A stretch of 25,663 bases of DNA from CAXBNV01 sp963977185 (GTDB lineage: Bacteria; Pseudomonadota; Gammaproteobacteria; JAGOUU01). This document shows, piece by piece, positions 14,950 through 23,789 of the stretch (position 1 is its first letter; the number at the start of each line of letters is the position of its first letter). Below the pieces are notes generated by a model, which saw nothing but the letters and a program-made list of their open reading frames with translations, made no database searches and had not been told where the DNA came from. The DNA lies in NCBI GenBank assembly GCA_963977185.1, contig CAXBNV010000023.1, positions 1-25,663 on the forward strand, in the 5' to 3' direction. The position numbers and the translations under genes were made by a program.

Positions 14950-15507
14950 GTGGTAGCTGAGATATTGAACGCAGCAGCATCAAAAATGCAAAAATCTTTA
15001 GATTCTTTAAAGATTGAATTGGCTAAAATTCGAACAGGAAGAGCTACTCCAAGTCTTTTAGATTCGGTCCAAGTCGTATATTACGGTACGGAAACCCCAT
15101 TACATCAATTAGCTTCAGTTACAACAGATGATGCTAGGACTTTAGCTGTTACACCTTGGGACAAGGCTTTAATACCTGCTATAGAAAAAGCAATAATGAG
15201 CTCTGGTTTAGGATTAAATCCTGTAACTGTTGGAACTGTTATTCGAGTACCTATGCCTGCTTTAACAGAAGAAAGACGTAAGGATTTAGTAAAAGTTGTT
15301 AAACAAGAAGTTGAAACGGCCAAAGTAGCTGTAAGAAACATACGAAGAGAAGCTAACACAAAACTTAAGGATCTTTTGAAAAGCAAAAGCATTACAGAAG
15401 ATGATGAAAGAGAATCTCAAAGTAAAATACAAAAACTAACAGATGACAAAATAAAAGAGACAGAAGTTATTATGTCTCATAAAGAAAAAGAATTATTAGA
15501 AGTATAA
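14950..15507 (+). CDS. frr: Ribosome recycling factor
   Basis: A 185-aa protein, the same length as E. coli RRF, when read from GTG 14950. With EF-G it splits post-termination ribosomes. The triple-helix bundle domain I is formed by residues about 1-30 and 105-185; the beta domain II lies between. Landmarks are the K-I-R-T-G-R-A-T-P-S-L-L-D segment near residue 25-37, V-T-P-W-D at about 85-89 and E-E-R-R-K-D-L-V-K near 107-115. The open frame can be extended 7 codons upstream to TTG 14929, but the Shine-Dalgarno lies after that codon. A 46-bp gap separates it from pyrH. Confidence 0.96.
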   Translation: MVAEILNAAASKMQKSLDSLKIELAKIRTGRATPSLLDSVQVVYYGTETPLHQLASVTTDDARTLAVTPWDKALIPAIEKAIMSSGLGLNPVTVGTVIRVPMPALTEERRKDLVKVVKQEVETAKVAVRNIRREANTKLKDLLKSKSITEDDERESQSKIQKLTDDKIKETEVIMSHKEKELLEV

Positions 15508-15529
15508 AATTTATAGTTATTCTGTATTA

Positions 15530-16279
15530 ATGAATAGTAATAACAAGAACAAAAATAAAAAAAACTTAGCTAATCCAGAACATATAGCCATTATTATGGA
15601 TGGTAATGGCAGATGGGCAAAAAAAAATAATTTAGTTAGAACTAAGGGTCATCTTAAAGGACTGGAAGTTGCTCGTAATATAGTCATATGTGCTTCAAAG
15701 CTTAACATAAATCAGCTTACTCTTTTTGCCTTTAGTAGTGAAAATTGGAATAGGCCAAAGTATGAAGTTAATTTTTTAGTTGGACTAATGAAAGACAAGC
15801 TGTCTAAAGAGTTGTCTGAACTTTGCGATAATAATATCAGAATTAATTTTTTAGGTGATTTATCTGCGTTTGGCAAAGCTACTAGAGACAAATTACTGCA
15901 TTGGCAAAATCAATCTCAAAATAACCAAGGCCTTCAATTAAATATAGCTTTAAACTATGGAGGTAGATGGGATCTAGTTGAGGCTTGTAAAAAAATAGCA
16001 GGACTAGTTAAAAATGAACAAATGATTATAGATAATATTGATAGTCAAATCATTTCTGATAATTTATCAACATCAACTATTCCTGATCCTGATTTATTAA
16101 TAAGAACAAGTGGCGAGTATAGAATTAGTAATTTTTTACTTTGGCAGTTATCTTATACCGAGTTATTTTTTTCTGATACATTGTGGCCAGATTTTTTGTC
16201 AGAGGAATTTATTGCTATTATTAATCAATATGTCACTAGACAAAGAAGATATGGGCTTATCAGTGAGCAGGTGTCATAA
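15530..16279 (+). CDS. uppS: Undecaprenyl diphosphate synthase (cis-prenyltransferase)
   Basis: A 249-aa cytosolic enzyme that condenses eight IPP units onto FPP to make the C55 carrier lipid for peptidoglycan and O-antigen. The catalytic H-I-A-I-I-M-D-G-N-G-R-W-A block is at 18-30, with Asp24 as the key residue. F-S-S-E-N-W is at 68-73 and N-Y-G-G-R-W-D at 142-148. The C-terminal IPP site L-L-I-R-T-S-G-E-Y-R-I-S-N-F-L-L-W-Q is at 189-206 with Arg192 and Arg198, and Glu211. A Lys/Asn-rich leader of 15 residues precedes the core. No clear Shine-Dalgarno is present. A 9-A run lies at 15619-15627. In E. coli dxr sits between frr and uppS; here it does not. Confidence 0.96.
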   Translation: MNSNNKNKNKKNLANPEHIAIIMDGNGRWAKKNNLVRTKGHLKGLEVARNIVICASKLNINQLTLFAFSSENWNRPKYEVNFLVGLMKDKLSKELSELCDNNIRINFLGDLSAFGKATRDKLLHWQNQSQNNQGLQLNIALNYGGRWDLVEACKKIAGLVKNEQMIIDNIDSQIISDNLSTSTIPDPDLLIRTSGEYRISNFLLWQLSYTELFFSDTLWPDFLSEEFIAIINQYVTRQRRYGLISEQVS

Positions 16280-16283
16280 ATAA

Positions 16284-17174
16284 ATGTTAGTCTCAAGAGT
16301 TATAACAGGACTGAGTTTAATTATAATATTGGCTCTTTTATTGTTCAAAGCAAATTTTATTTTATTTAACTTGTTTCTTTATTTAGTCGTGTTTCTTTGT
16401 TCTAAAGAATGGGGCAAAGTTAATAAGTTAAAATATTTTTGTTTATTATTTAATATATCTTTAATTATATTTACTGTTTTATTATTACTGTTTGAATATA
16501 ACATCTTATCTTTTTCTGGTTTTTCTAATGATTTAAGTTATTTTATTACTTTGAATATAAATTTAGCTCCTTTTTGGGGATTGATATTTATATCTATTTT
16601 ATATTTTTCAAAACCCATTAAATCTAAATTATTTCTGTATTTTACAGGTTTTTTTATTTTAACAAATTTTGTAGTCTCAATTTTAGATATAAAATATAAT
16701 TTATCAAATCAAAGCTCTTATGAATATATAAATTTTTTAAATTATTCTGTTTTTGATAGCTATCAAGGAGCTGTAATTTTATTAAGCTTAGTATTTCTAA
16801 CGGCTATAAATGATACAGGAGCTTATTTTACCGGAAAATTTTATGGTAGGCATAAGCTTGCCAAATTTATTAGCCCAAATAAAACTATAGAAGGTTTATT
16901 TGGTGGTGTAACATTTAGTTTAATTTTATCAACAGTTTTTTATTATTTTTTATTTAATCTAAAAATAGGTATACTATACTGGCTTTTGTTAATTTTTGTA
17001 TTAATGATTTGTGCTAATCTAGGCGATTTAGTTGAAAGTCAATTAAAAAGAAATGCAAAGGTTAAAGACAGTGGAAACATATTACCAGGACACGGGGGAA
17101 TGTTAGATAGATTGGATAGCCATTTAGTTGTAATTCCTATGTTTTGGTTTTTTATGATTAATTTTGTTTTTTAA
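16284..17174 (+). CDS. cdsA: Phosphatidate cytidylyltransferase (CDP-diacylglycerol synthase)
   Basis: A 296-aa inner-membrane enzyme that makes CDP-diacylglycerol from phosphatidic acid and CTP, the precursor of all phospholipids. There are about seven to eight hydrophobic segments. The conserved C-terminal half shows N-D-T-G-A-Y-F-T-G at 176-184, I-S-P-N-K-T-I-E-G at 196-204, and the family signature S-Q-L-K-R-N-A-K-V-K-D-S-G at 252-264, followed by P-G-H-G-G-M-L-D-R-L-D-S at 268-279. The ATG lies 4 bp after the uppS stop. It is followed by rseP after 23 bp, with no dxr between as found in Pseudomonas. Confidence 0.96.
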   Translation: MLVSRVITGLSLIIILALLLFKANFILFNLFLYLVVFLCSKEWGKVNKLKYFCLLFNISLIIFTVLLLLFEYNILSFSGFSNDLSYFITLNINLAPFWGLIFISILYFSKPIKSKLFLYFTGFFILTNFVVSILDIKYNLSNQSSYEYINFLNYSVFDSYQGAVILLSLVFLTAINDTGAYFTGKFYGRHKLAKFISPNKTIEGLFGGVTFSLILSTVFYYFLFNLKIGILYWLLLIFVLMICANLGDLVESQLKRNAKVKDSGNILPGHGGMLDRLDSHLVVIPMFWFFMINFVF

Positions 17175-17197
17175 TCCAAAACTTGTTAGATTGATAT

Positions 17198-18553
17198 ATG
17201 GACGTATTTTCAGCAGTATTTGTTTTTTTATTGTCAATTGCAATTTTAGTCATTTTTCATGAGTATGGCCATTTTATTGTTGCCAGACTTAATAACGTTA
17301 AGGTTCTAAATTTTGCAATAGGGTTTGGTAAGTCTCTTGTTAAATATCAAGGGAGAAAAGGGACTTTATATTCCATAAATTTATTTCCGCTTGGCGGGTA
17401 TGTTAAAATGCTAGACTCAAGAGAATCTAGTGTTATTTCTTCAGAAAATTATTTAGACTTTAATAGAAAGCATCCTCTACAGAAAATATCCATAGTTATT
17501 GCAGGCCCTCTTTTTAATTTTATTTTAGCTTTTTTTTGTTTTTTTATAATGTATCAAATAGGAGTTATAGAACAAGATCCTATTATTTATGATATAGATT
17601 TAAAATCTGTGGCTGAAAAATCAGGAATGTCTTTTGACTTTGACAGTAAGCAGCAAGGGCCAGTGAAAATTATTAAAATTGGCGACAAGACTGTTAAAAA
17701 TACAGAAGATGTTCAACTAGTATTATCAGATTATATTGGTAGTAAAAATAAGCAATATATCAAAATAAATATTTTAGATAATAATAAAGTTAAAAAATAT
17801 AAATTAGACTTGTCTGAAATCAATTTTTATAAAGATGTCGATTTACATTCAACTTCTTTGGTTAGACCATTGGGAATTTGGATGCTTCCTAAAAAAATAA
17901 CAATTGATTCAGTATTGAAAGATAGTTCAGCATCAAAAAGTGGTTTAGAAAAAAATGATATTATTTTAGGAATAAAAAATGAAGAAAATAATATTTTTGA
18001 TGTTTTATCTTTTATAAAAGATAACCCTAATGAAGAAGTTATTTTAAAAATATCAAGAGATAATTTAATACAATATATAAAAATAATAATAGGTAGTAAA
18101 GATAAACAAGGATTTCTAGGTATATCTTTTAAAACTCCATTTAGCTATTCTATAAAAAAATATAATTTTTTAAATAGCTTGAATCAAAGTGCTATGGATA
18201 CCTATAAATATACTGAAAAATCGTTTACAATGATTTTTAAGTTGTTATTTGGTGAATTAGGGTTAGAAAATATTCATGGTCCTTTAATGGTTGCTAAAGT
18301 AGCTGATAATTCCTGGGATGTGGGAATATCTCAATTTTTAAAGTTTTTAGGGATTATTAGTATAGGATTAGGTGTTATTAATTTGTTGCCCGTGCCTTTA
18401 TTGGATGGGGGACATATAGTTTATCATTTAGTAGAATGGATTAATCCTAAGTGGATTACTAAAGCTTTAGAAGAACTATGGTTTAAAGCTGGTATTAGCT
18501 TTATTATTTTTTTGTTTTTTTTAGCAGTTTATAATGATATTAAATATTGGTAG
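17198..18553 (+). CDS. rseP: Site-2 zinc metalloprotease RseP
   Basis: A 451-aa inner-membrane protease (E. coli 450) that cuts membrane-embedded substrates such as the anti-sigma factor RseA after DegS, releasing sigma-E, and clears remnant signal peptides. The zinc motif H-E-Y-G-H is at 21-25 in the first helix. The second catalytic motif L-L-D-G-G-H, with Asp403, lies near the C-terminus inside N-L-L-P-V-P. Two periplasmic PDZ-like domains lie between (about 125-310). N-L-F-P-L-G-G-Y is at 61-68. Its tight coupling to bamA fits a joint role in envelope stress. The Shine-Dalgarno is weak. Confidence 0.96.
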   Translation: MDVFSAVFVFLLSIAILVIFHEYGHFIVARLNNVKVLNFAIGFGKSLVKYQGRKGTLYSINLFPLGGYVKMLDSRESSVISSENYLDFNRKHPLQKISIVIAGPLFNFILAFFCFFIMYQIGVIEQDPIIYDIDLKSVAEKSGMSFDFDSKQQGPVKIIKIGDKTVKNTEDVQLVLSDYIGSKNKQYIKINILDNNKVKKYKLDLSEINFYKDVDLHSTSLVRPLGIWMLPKKITIDSVLKDSSASKSGLEKNDIILGIKNEENNIFDVLSFIKDNPNEEVILKISRDNLIQYIKIIIGSKDKQGFLGISFKTPFSYSIKKYNFLNSLNQSAMDTYKYTEKSFTMIFKLLFGELGLENIHGPLMVAKVADNSWDVGISQFLKFLGIISIGLGVINLLPVPLLDGGHIVYHLVEWINPKWITKALEELWFKAGISFIIFLFFLAVYNDIKYW

Positions 18554-18557
18554 TTTT

Positions 18558-20855
18558 ATGAGTAAATATAATAATAAATTTTTCGCTATATTAATTTCAT
18601 GTATTATTTTCACTATTTACCCATCTTTTCTTGGGGCAGCTGTTTTTAAAATAAAACACATCGAATTAGAAGGGATAGGACGAATAGAAGATGGGGTGAT
18701 TTTTAATGCAATCCCGGTTAAAGTTGGTGATAATTTTGATACTAAAGAATCCTATAAAATAATAAGAGATTTATATAAAACAGGATATTTTAAAAATGTT
18801 GATGTTTATAGAAAAAAAGATACTTTAGTTATAAAGCTAGAAGAAAGGCCAGTTATAAAAAAATTAAGTATTGAAGGTAATGAGTTAATTCCAACTGATA
18901 ATCTTTTAAAGGTTCTTAAAAGCGTTGATATTGCCGCAGGAAGAACATTTAATCCGGTTATGCTTGATAAAGTAGAACAAGAATTAGAGAAGCAATATTA
19001 TAATCAAGGAAAGTATTCAGTTAAAGTTGTAACTGTTATAAAAAATGTTGATAACAATACAGTTCTGATTAAAATTAAAGTTGAAGAAGGAGTCGTTGCT
19101 AAAATAAGTAAAGTAAATATTATAGGAAATTCTAAATTTACGAGCTCTGAATTATTAAGTTTAATGGAGCTTAAAAAATCAGATTATATAAGCTTTTTTA
19201 CAAAATCAGATAATTATTCTAAACAAAAATTAACGGGTGATTTAGAAAGACTTAAAGCTTTTTATATAGATAGAGGGTTTGTTAATTTTAAAATTAAATC
19301 AACTCAAGTTTTTTTAACTCCTGATAAAAAAAGTATTTATATAAATATTAATATTTATGAAGGCAGGCAGTATACTATTTCAGAAGTTGGATTATCTGGG
19401 AAAATTACATTAAGCAAAAGCAAATTATTGAAAATAACTAAGAACATAAAGCCAGGCGAGTTGTTTTCAAATAAAAAGATTATAGCGGTTAAAACTGGAA
19501 TTTTGGATTTGTTTGCAGTTAGAGGTTATTCTTTTGCTGATGTTACTGTTATTAAAGATATTGATGAAAAATCTGCAAAAGTGGCAATAAATTATTTTAT
19601 TAAGCCAGGTAAAAGAGTATATGTTAGACGAGTTAATATTCATGGGAATTTTAGAACCCAAGATTATGTTATAAGAAAAGTATTGGTTCAATTAGAGGGC
19701 TCTTATTATTCTAAAACAAGAGTAGAAGAATCAAAAAGAAGATTGTATCAGTTGGGTTATTTAAAAGATATCAATATAGATATAACCCAGGTTCCAGGTA
19801 CAGATGATCAAGTTGATCTTGACGTAACAGTAACAGAAGCTAATTCTGGTAACTTTACAGGCGGTATTGGTTATTCTCCTTTAGATGGTGCTATTGGAAA
19901 TATATCTGTATCACAAGATAATTTTTTAGGAACAGGTAAAAAAGTTTCATTTTATGGGAGTAAAAGTAAAGCTGTTACATCTTTAGGTGGAGGATATTCT
20001 GATCCGTTTTATACAATAGATGGAATAGGGGTTGGTGCTAATACATATTATAATAAAACTAAAGCTAAAGAGCTTGCTATTAGTAATTACACTTCTGATT
20101 CTGCAGGATTAGATGGATTTGTATCAATTCCTATGTCTTTATATGATAGAGTCGTTCTATCATTAGGTTATCAAAATAAAAAAATCACTACTTCATCAGA
20201 TCCTTCAAAAGAAATTAAAGATTTTATTGGTAGTAAAACAAGAAGTGTAGATTATGATTTATATAATACAGTTCTTGCCTGGACTAGGGTAACTCTTGAT
20301 AGAAGTATATTTCCAACAGAAGGATTAGAACAAAATTTACGAGCAAATATAATTATTCCTGGTAGTACAATAAAATATTATAAAATTGAAAGTGAAACAC
20401 GTTATTATGTTCCTTTATATAATATATATGTTTTATTATTTAGAGCTGGAATAAAATATGGTGATGGGTTTGGTGGTACAAAAGAGCTACCGTTTTTTGA
20501 GAATTTTTATGCAGGTGGAATAGGAACTGTTAGAGGATATGAAGATAATTCTTTAGGTCCTGAAGATTCAAAAAATGCAGCAATGGGAGGTAATATAAGT
20601 TTATCTGGCACCATGAGTTTTAATTTTCCTTTACCATATATTGATGCTGATACTGTTAGAACATCAGTATTTGTAGATGCTGGTAATGTATTTGATGAAT
20701 CATTGGAGCTAAATAAAATGAGATATACTGTTGGTCTAGCTGGTCAATGGTTATCCCCAATGGGTCCATTAGCTGTAAGTATAGCGACACCAATTAAAAA
20801 GTTTGCAGGAGATAGAACAAAAGCATTCCAATTCCATATGGGAACAACTTTTTAA
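18558..20855 (+). CDS. bamA: Outer membrane protein assembly factor BamA
   Basis: A 765-aa protein (E. coli 810) and the core of the BAM complex that folds beta-barrel proteins into the outer membrane. ATG 18558, 4 bp after the rseP stop, is preferred over ATG 18534 inside rseP because it gives a clean signal peptide (residues 1 to about 28). Five POTRA domains follow (about 29-420), then a 16-strand Omp85 barrel. The conserved V-R-G-Y of loop 6 is at 658-661 (Arg659; E. coli Arg661), in a G-G-I-G-T-V-R-G-Y-E-D-N context. The chain ends in Phe, as expected for an outer-membrane barrel. Confidence 0.96.
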   Translation: MSKYNNKFFAILISCIIFTIYPSFLGAAVFKIKHIELEGIGRIEDGVIFNAIPVKVGDNFDTKESYKIIRDLYKTGYFKNVDVYRKKDTLVIKLEERPVIKKLSIEGNELIPTDNLLKVLKSVDIAAGRTFNPVMLDKVEQELEKQYYNQGKYSVKVVTVIKNVDNNTVLIKIKVEEGVVAKISKVNIIGNSKFTSSELLSLMELKKSDYISFFTKSDNYSKQKLTGDLERLKAFYIDRGFVNFKIKSTQVFLTPDKKSIYININIYEGRQYTISEVGLSGKITLSKSKLLKITKNIKPGELFSNKKIIAVKTGILDLFAVRGYSFADVTVIKDIDEKSAKVAINYFIKPGKRVYVRRVNIHGNFRTQDYVIRKVLVQLEGSYYSKTRVEESKRRLYQLGYLKDINIDITQVPGTDDQVDLDVTVTEANSGNFTGGIGYSPLDGAIGNISVSQDNFLGTGKKVSFYGSKSKAVTSLGGGYSDPFYTIDGIGVGANTYYNKTKAKELAISNYTSDSAGLDGFVSIPMSLYDRVVLSLGYQNKKITTSSDPSKEIKDFIGSKTRSVDYDLYNTVLAWTRVTLDRSIFPTEGLEQNLRANIIIPGSTIKYYKIESETRYYVPLYNIYVLLFRAGIKYGDGFGGTKELPFFENFYAGGIGTVRGYEDNSLGPEDSKNAAMGGNISLSGTMSFNFPLPYIDADTVRTSVFVDAGNVFDESLELNKMRYTVGLAGQWLSPMGPLAVSIATPIKKFAGDRTKAFQFHMGTTF

Positions 20856-20912
20856 TCTGTAGCGTAAATGAAGCAAAAGATAGTTATAAATAATTAAATT
20901 TAGGAGACAAAA

Positions 20913-21446
20913 ATGTTAACAACAATATCAAAAAATCTAAAAAAAGCAGCTTTAATCTTTGGGGTTTTTAGTATGTCAACGGCTATAAGTGCAGGGACAG
21001 ACACTAAGAATTTAAATTTAGCTATTGTTGATACTGTTATGGTTCAGCAATATTTAGTGTCTTTAGTTGATAAGTCATTAGAGAAAGATTTTAAGTCAAG
21101 ATATGATGGATTAAATTATTTAGCAAAAGAAATATCAGAACAGCAAAATAAGTTTCGTAAAGAAAAAGATATAATGAAGCAAGTAGCAAAGGATTCATTA
21201 GATAAAAAAATTCAAAATATGCAAATGGAATATCAGAAAAAAGCAGAATCTTTTGAGGCAGATTTGAATGCAAGAAGAAGTGAAGAGATTAGACCAAAAT
21301 TTGAAAAGATTTTAGATACCGTTAAAGATTTAAGCAGACAAGAAAATTATGATGTTGTTCTTACAAAAACAGCTACATTATATGTTGATAATAAGTACGA
21401 TATAACAGAAAATGTTATTAAGAGATTTGAAGAAAAAAATAAATAA
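20913..21446 (+). CDS. skp: Periplasmic chaperone Skp/OmpH family
   Basis: A 177-aa protein with a signal peptide (residues 1 to about 27, ending A-I-S-A) and a mature part that is almost entirely helical and Lys/Glu/Gln-rich. In Skp, such a helical hairpin forms the tentacles of a jellyfish-shaped trimer that holds unfolded outer-membrane proteins. The family opening (L-A-I-V-D at about 36-40) and the closing beta segment (Y-D-V-V-L-T-K-T-A-T-L-Y-V-D) are visible. It has a strong Shine-Dalgarno AGGAG 6 nt before the ATG. Its place between bamA and lpxD is the standard one. Confidence 0.93.
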   Translation: MLTTISKNLKKAALIFGVFSMSTAISAGTDTKNLNLAIVDTVMVQQYLVSLVDKSLEKDFKSRYDGLNYLAKEISEQQNKFRKEKDIMKQVAKDSLDKKIQNMQMEYQKKAESFEADLNARRSEEIRPKFEKILDTVKDLSRQENYDVVLTKTATLYVDNKYDITENVIKRFEEKNK

Positions 21447-21464
21447 TAATTATAGTTAATAATC

Positions 21465-22538
21465 ATGGACATAAATAATAACAAGCAGTTTACTCTTAAG
21501 TTTCTGGCTGATTATTTAGGAGCTGAATTATTTGGAAATGCAGATAAAATAATAACAAGTATAGCTCCAATAGAGTCGGCTAGCAGCGAACAAATAACTT
21601 TTGTAAATAACCCAAAATATTTAAAGCATTTGACAGTCACTAAAGCAGGAGCTGTTTTAATTAGTAAAAAAGCTCAAAGTTTATCAACAACTAATAACTT
21701 AGTTGTTGATGATGCTTATTTGGCATATTCACAATTAACAGAATTATTTGTTAATAAAAACATGAATAAGAATATAGCCAAAACTGCTATCATTGGAGCA
21801 GGTATTAATATTTCTGCTAATGTTAATATTGCTGATAGGGTTGTTATTGGTGATAATGTTTCTATTGATGATAATGTGACTATTAAAGCAGGTGTTGTTA
21901 TAGGTGATAATGTAACTATAAAATCAGATACTGTTATTTATCCTAATGTTTCAATATATGATAATGTTTCTATAGGTAAACATTGTATTATTCATAGTGG
22001 TGTTGTATTAGGAGCTGATGGTTTTGGCTTTGCAAAGAAGATAGATGGCTCATGGTCTAAAATTCACCAATTAGGTACAGTAAAAATTGGTGATAATGTT
22101 GAAATAGGAGCTAATACTACGATAGATTGTGGTGCTCTAGGAGATACAGTTATTCATGATGGAGTCAAACTTGATAATCAAATTCAAATTGGACATAACG
22201 TTGAAATAGGAAAAAACACAATTATGGCTGGATGCAGCGCTATTGCAGGTAGCACTAAAATTGGTATAAATTGTGCAATAGGAGGATTTTCTGCAATTGC
22301 AGGTCATCTATATATTTGTGATAGTACTATGATAACTGGAGGATCTTCAGTTTCAAGCTCTATAGATAAACCAGGAGTTTATTCTTCTGGAGCCGGAGGA
22401 GTTGTGCCTAATAATATTTGGCGTAAAAATGCGGTTCGATATAAAAATCTAGATCAAATTGTTCGAAAAATTAAAATAATAGAGTCAAATGTAGAATCCG
22501 CTTTAAATTTAAAACAAGATGAGTTAGAAAATGCATAA
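21465..22538 (+). CDS. lpxD: UDP-3-O-(3-hydroxyacyl)glucosamine N-acyltransferase
   Basis: A 357-aa cytosolic trimeric enzyme, third step of lipid A synthesis, which adds the second hydroxyacyl chain from acyl-ACP. An N-terminal uridine-binding domain (about 1-100) contains I-T-F-V-N-N-P at 44-50. The left-handed beta-helix of hexapeptide repeats then runs from 108 to about 300. Catalytic His244 lies in L-D-N-Q-I-Q-I-G-H-N-V (E. coli His239). G-V-Y-S-S-G at 304-309 and W-R-K-N-A at 319-323 precede a C-terminal helix. The repeat coils at 125-170 are near-identical I-G-D-N-V units, also visible as direct repeats in the DNA. Its stop overlaps the fabZ start. Confidence 0.96.
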   Translation: MDINNNKQFTLKFLADYLGAELFGNADKIITSIAPIESASSEQITFVNNPKYLKHLTVTKAGAVLISKKAQSLSTTNNLVVDDAYLAYSQLTELFVNKNMNKNIAKTAIIGAGINISANVNIADRVVIGDNVSIDDNVTIKAGVVIGDNVTIKSDTVIYPNVSIYDNVSIGKHCIIHSGVVLGADGFGFAKKIDGSWSKIHQLGTVKIGDNVEIGANTTIDCGALGDTVIHDGVKLDNQIQIGHNVEIGKNTIMAGCSAIAGSTKIGINCAIGGFSAIAGHLYICDSTMITGGSSVSSSIDKPGVYSSGAGGVVPNNIWRKNAVRYKNLDQIVRKIKIIESNVESALNLKQDELENA

Positions 22539-22983
22539 TTGGCAAGATATATTAAAAGCTTTACCGCATAGATATCCTTTTTTATTGATAGATAAAGTTC
22601 TTGAAATAAAAGAAGGCGAGTATATAAAAGCTGTAAAAAATGTAACATTTAATGAACCTACTTTTACTGGGCATTTTCCTGAAAAACCTGTTATGCCAGG
22701 AGTTTTAATAGTTGAAGCATTGGCTCAAGCAAGTGGTTTTTTAGCTCATAATTCTAGTGAGAAATTTGGGATAGAAATTAAACCAGATCATATCTATATG
22801 TTTGCAGGGATTGATAATGTGAAATTTAAAAAAGCAGTAATACCAGGTGACCAAATAATTTTAGAAAGTAATTATATCAAGCATAAAAAAAATATTATGA
22901 AGTTTTCTTGTAAAGCAATAGTTGATGGCACTATAGCATGTATTGCTGATTTAACTTGTGCATATACTAAATATGGGGATTAA
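22531..22983 (+). CDS. fabZ: 3-hydroxyacyl-[acyl-carrier-protein] dehydratase FabZ
   Basis: A 150-aa hot-dog fold enzyme of type II fatty-acid synthesis that dehydrates 3-hydroxyacyl-ACP. The active-site histidine is His48 in F-T-G-H-F-P and the acid is Glu62 in P-G-V-L-I-V-E-A-L-A-Q. L-P-H-R-Y-P-F-L-L-I-D at 11-21 is the usual opening. The ATG overlaps the end of lpxD by 8 bp (ATGCATAA), so translational coupling is likely. The gene competes with LpxA/LpxD for hydroxyacyl-ACP, hence the shared operon. Confidence 0.97.
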   Translation: MHNWQDILKALPHRYPFLLIDKVLEIKEGEYIKAVKNVTFNEPTFTGHFPEKPVMPGVLIVEALAQASGFLAHNSSEKFGIEIKPDHIYMFAGIDNVKFKKAVIPGDQIILESNYIKHKKNIMKFSCKAIVDGTIACIADLTCAYTKYGD

Positions 22984-22986
22984 GAA

Positions 22987-23781
22987 ATGAACAATAATAA
23001 TAACAATAATAATAATAGCCCTAGTGCAGTGATTTTAACTAATAAGCCTATTGCAAAAGATGTTAAAATTGGACCATGGTCTGTTATTGGTCCAGATGTA
23101 TCAATTGGTGAGGGGACAGAAATTGGCTCACATGTTGTTATTAATGGTCCAACAACAATAGGTAAAAGATGCAAGATTTATTCTTTTGCCTCAGTTGGTG
23201 GAGATACTCAAGACAAAAAATATCAAGGCGAACAAACTTACTTAGAAATAGGCGATGATAATATCATTAGAGAGTGTGTTACTATTAATCGCGGTACTAA
23301 GCAAGGTGGATATTATACTAGAATAGGAAATAATAATTTATTTATGGCTTATTCTCATGTAGCTCATGACTGTATTATTGGAAATAATAATGTGTTTTCT
23401 AATAACGCAAGTTTAGCTGGTCATGCAATAGTTGAAGACAATGCTATACTTAGTGGATTTTCAGGATTACATCAATTTTGTCGTATGGGCAGTTATGCTT
23501 TTTTAGGAATGAGATGTTGTGTTAGTCAAGATGTTACTCCATATACTATAGTTGCAGGAGCAGAAGGAACATCAAAAGGCTTAAACTTAGAAGGATTAAA
23601 AAGAAATAACGTATCAGAAGAATCAATTATAATTTTAAAGCAGTGCTATAAAATTATATTTAGACAAGGAAATACATTAAAAAAAGCTATAGAAATTATT
23701 AACGAATTTAATTTTAATATTCCTGAAGTTAATAATTTAATTAAGTTTTTACAAGAATCGCAAAGAGGTATAGTTAGATAA
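22987..23781 (+). CDS. lpxA: UDP-N-acetylglucosamine O-acyltransferase
   Basis: A 264-aa cytosolic trimeric enzyme, first step of lipid A synthesis, which transfers a 3-hydroxyacyl chain from ACP to the 3-OH of UDP-GlcNAc. A left-handed beta-helix of hexapeptide repeats runs from 15 to about 190, then a helical C-terminus. Catalytic His127 lies in H-V-A-H-D-C (E. coli His125), and His162 in H-Q-F-C matches His160. Residues 2-10 are nine Asn and replace the first eight residues of the E. coli protein; the alignment resumes at S-P-S-A-V-I. Met175 occupies the position of E. coli Gly173, the acyl-length ruler. A Shine-Dalgarno GGGGA lies 7 nt upstream, in the end of fabZ. Confidence 0.96.
   Translation: MNNNNNNNNNSPSAVILTNKPIAKDVKIGPWSVIGPDVSIGEGTEIGSHVVINGPTTIGKRCKIYSFASVGGDTQDKKYQGEQTYLEIGDDNIIRECVTINRGTKQGGYYTRIGNNNLFMAYSHVAHDCIIGNNNVFSNNASLAGHAIVEDNAILSGFSGLHQFCRMGSYAFLGMRCCVSQDVTPYTIVAGAEGTSKGLNLEGLKRNNVSEESIIILKQCYKIIFRQGNTLKKAIEIINEFNFNIPEVNNLIKFLQESQRGIVR
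22990..23016 (+). repeat. Trinucleotide (AAT/AAC)9 tract at the lpxA start
   Basis: Nine Asn codons directly after the ATG, in the order AAC, three AAT, AAC, four AAT. Triplet slippage would change Asn number without shifting the frame. Confidence 0.95.
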
Positions 23782-23789
23782 TTACAGCT

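Noticed and set aside
18534..18557. Longer bamA start at ATG 18534 within rseP
   Set aside because: The extension spoils the signal peptide, and ATG 18558 directly follows the rseP stop.
21840..21990. Short direct repeats in DNA resembling a repeat array
   Set aside because: They are the hexapeptide codons of the LpxD beta-helix, not CRISPR or a mobile repeat.
22454..23174. Minus-strand open frames opposite the lpxD end and the lpxA start
   Set aside because: Antisense shadows; the Leu run is simply the complement of the Asn tract.
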